This document shows, in pieces, positions 4,840-5,404 of a stretch of DNA of 5,404 bases. The notes beneath the pieces are model-generated. The model had not been told where the DNA came from. It saw only the letters and a list, made by a program, of their open reading frames with translations, and ran no database searches. How positions within the stretch are numbered: the stretch's first letter is position 1; each line of letters begins with the position of its first letter. Made by a program: the position numbers and the translations under genes. Location: the NCBI GenBank assembly GCA_030834765.1, contig JAUQXG010000097.1, positions 1 through 5,404 on the forward strand, read 5' to 3'. The DNA comes from Lutispora sp. (GTDB taxonomy: Bacteria > Bacillota > Clostridia > Lutisporales > Lutisporaceae).

Positions 4840-5404
4840 ATGGGAAAATTAAATAAGCTAAAAGCGGATTATGATAATATTTTAATACCTGAGGAATTAA
4901 ATTTCATAGTAAAAAAGGCACTAAAGGAAGGTAAAAAAACAATAAATAAGAAAGGTAATAAAGTTAAAATAGGGACAATAGCAGCATGTGCAGTATTCTT
5001 ATTCTTTGCTAGTATAAATATAAGTCCCACAGTGGCAGATTCCATGTCTGGGGTTCCTGTAATTGGTAAGCTGGTAAAGGTTCTTACCATAAATGAATAT
5101 AAAGTGAAAGAAGACACTTATGATGCAAACATAAAAACGCCTGCAATAGGAGGATTAGAAAATAAAGAATTGCAGCAGAGCCTAAATGAAAAATATTTGA
5201 CAGAAAATAAAAAGCTCTATGAGGAATTCAATAAAGAAATCGAAGAGCTAAAAGCAGCAGGTGGAGGACATCTGGGGGTAGATAGTGGATATGAAGTGAA
5301 AACGGATAATGAAAAGATACTCTCTATAGGCCGTTATTTTGTAAATACCGTTGCATCCTCTTCAACAACCTTTCAATATGATACCATAGATAAGAAAAAT
5401 CAAA
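4840..5404 (+). CDS. rsiV: Membrane-anchored anti-sigma-V factor, RsiV-like (partial, 3' end beyond window)
   Basis: This is the anti-sigma factor for SigV and, by homology, the receptor for lysozyme. In B. subtilis RsiV holds SigV at the membrane; lysozyme binding to its outer domain allows cleavage by signal peptidase and then by an intramembrane protease, freeing the sigma factor. The 188 visible residues follow the RsiV layout. A basic cytoplasmic sigma-binding segment (1-43) contains YDNILIPEELNFIVKKAL (11-28). One membrane helix (about 44-62) follows, then the juxtamembrane motif ISPTVADSMSGVPVIGKLVK (61-80), where the signal-peptidase site lies in the Bacillus protein. The extracellular domain starts with KTPAIGGLENKELQQSLNEK (99-118) and continues to TIDKKNQ at the edge. 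The Bacillus protein is about 285 residues, so roughly a third is missing here, including most of the DUF3298-type domain. The start is set by AGGAGG at 4826-4831. It could respond to another envelope signal. Confidence 0.88.
   Translation, partial: MGKLNKLKADYDNILIPEELNFIVKKALKEGKKTINKKGNKVKIGTIAACAVFLFFASINISPTVADSMSGVPVIGKLVKVLTINEYKVKEDTYDANIKTPAIGGLENKELQQSLNEKYLTENKKLYEEFNKEIEELKAAGGGHLGVDSGYEVKTDNEKILSIGRYFVNTVASSSTTFQYDTIDKKNQ

Noticed and set aside
4869..5117. Minus-strand open frame of 82 codons
   Set aside because: It is antisense to the RsiV-like gene, whose protein matches the family along its length. It has no independent support.

Overview
The window looks like low-GC Firmicute DNA, most likely from a clostridium. 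It is AT-rich, Shine-Dalgarno sequences are strong and close to AGGAGG, and every recognisable protein resembles Firmicute families. No species can be named from the sequence alone.

Positions 1-3455 (minus strand) hold an oligopeptide/dipeptide-type ABC importer operon in the order oppD - oppF - oppB - oppC. OppD (2454-3455) and OppF (1487-2452) are the two ATPases. OppB (544-1509) and OppC (1-531, cut by the window edge) are the two permeases. The genes are tightly packed: 1 nt between D and F, a 23-nt overlap between F and B, and 12 nt between B and C, with each ribosome-binding site inside or touching the preceding gene. No substrate-binding protein (OppA) is present. The D-F-B-C order is like the lactococcal oppDFBCA arrangement, so it may lie beyond position 1. 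Without it the substrate (oligopeptide, dipeptide or possibly nickel) cannot be fixed.

Positions 3456-4336 contain no intact gene. The part next to oppD (about 3490-3831, minus strand) is a decayed N-terminal fragment of an IS4-like DDE transposase, readable only by joining three frames. Beyond it is a tiny minus-strand reading frame with an excellent ribosome-binding site and an in-frame UGA. Two short palindromes and a possible promoter follow.

Positions 4337-5404 (plus strand) hold an ECF sigma factor of the SigV type followed by its RsiV-like membrane anti-sigma factor, which runs off the window. By homology to the Bacillus subtilis pair, this is a lysozyme/envelope-stress response module: RsiV holds SigV at the membrane until it senses lysozyme and is cleaved.

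The two operons diverge from the intergenic region, and nothing shows that they are functionally linked. I see no clearly new biological system. The points most worth a second look are the incomplete cysteine motif in OppD, the transposase scar directly upstream of the importer (which also creates a false N-terminal extension of OppD), and the tiny reading frame with a strong ribosome-binding site.
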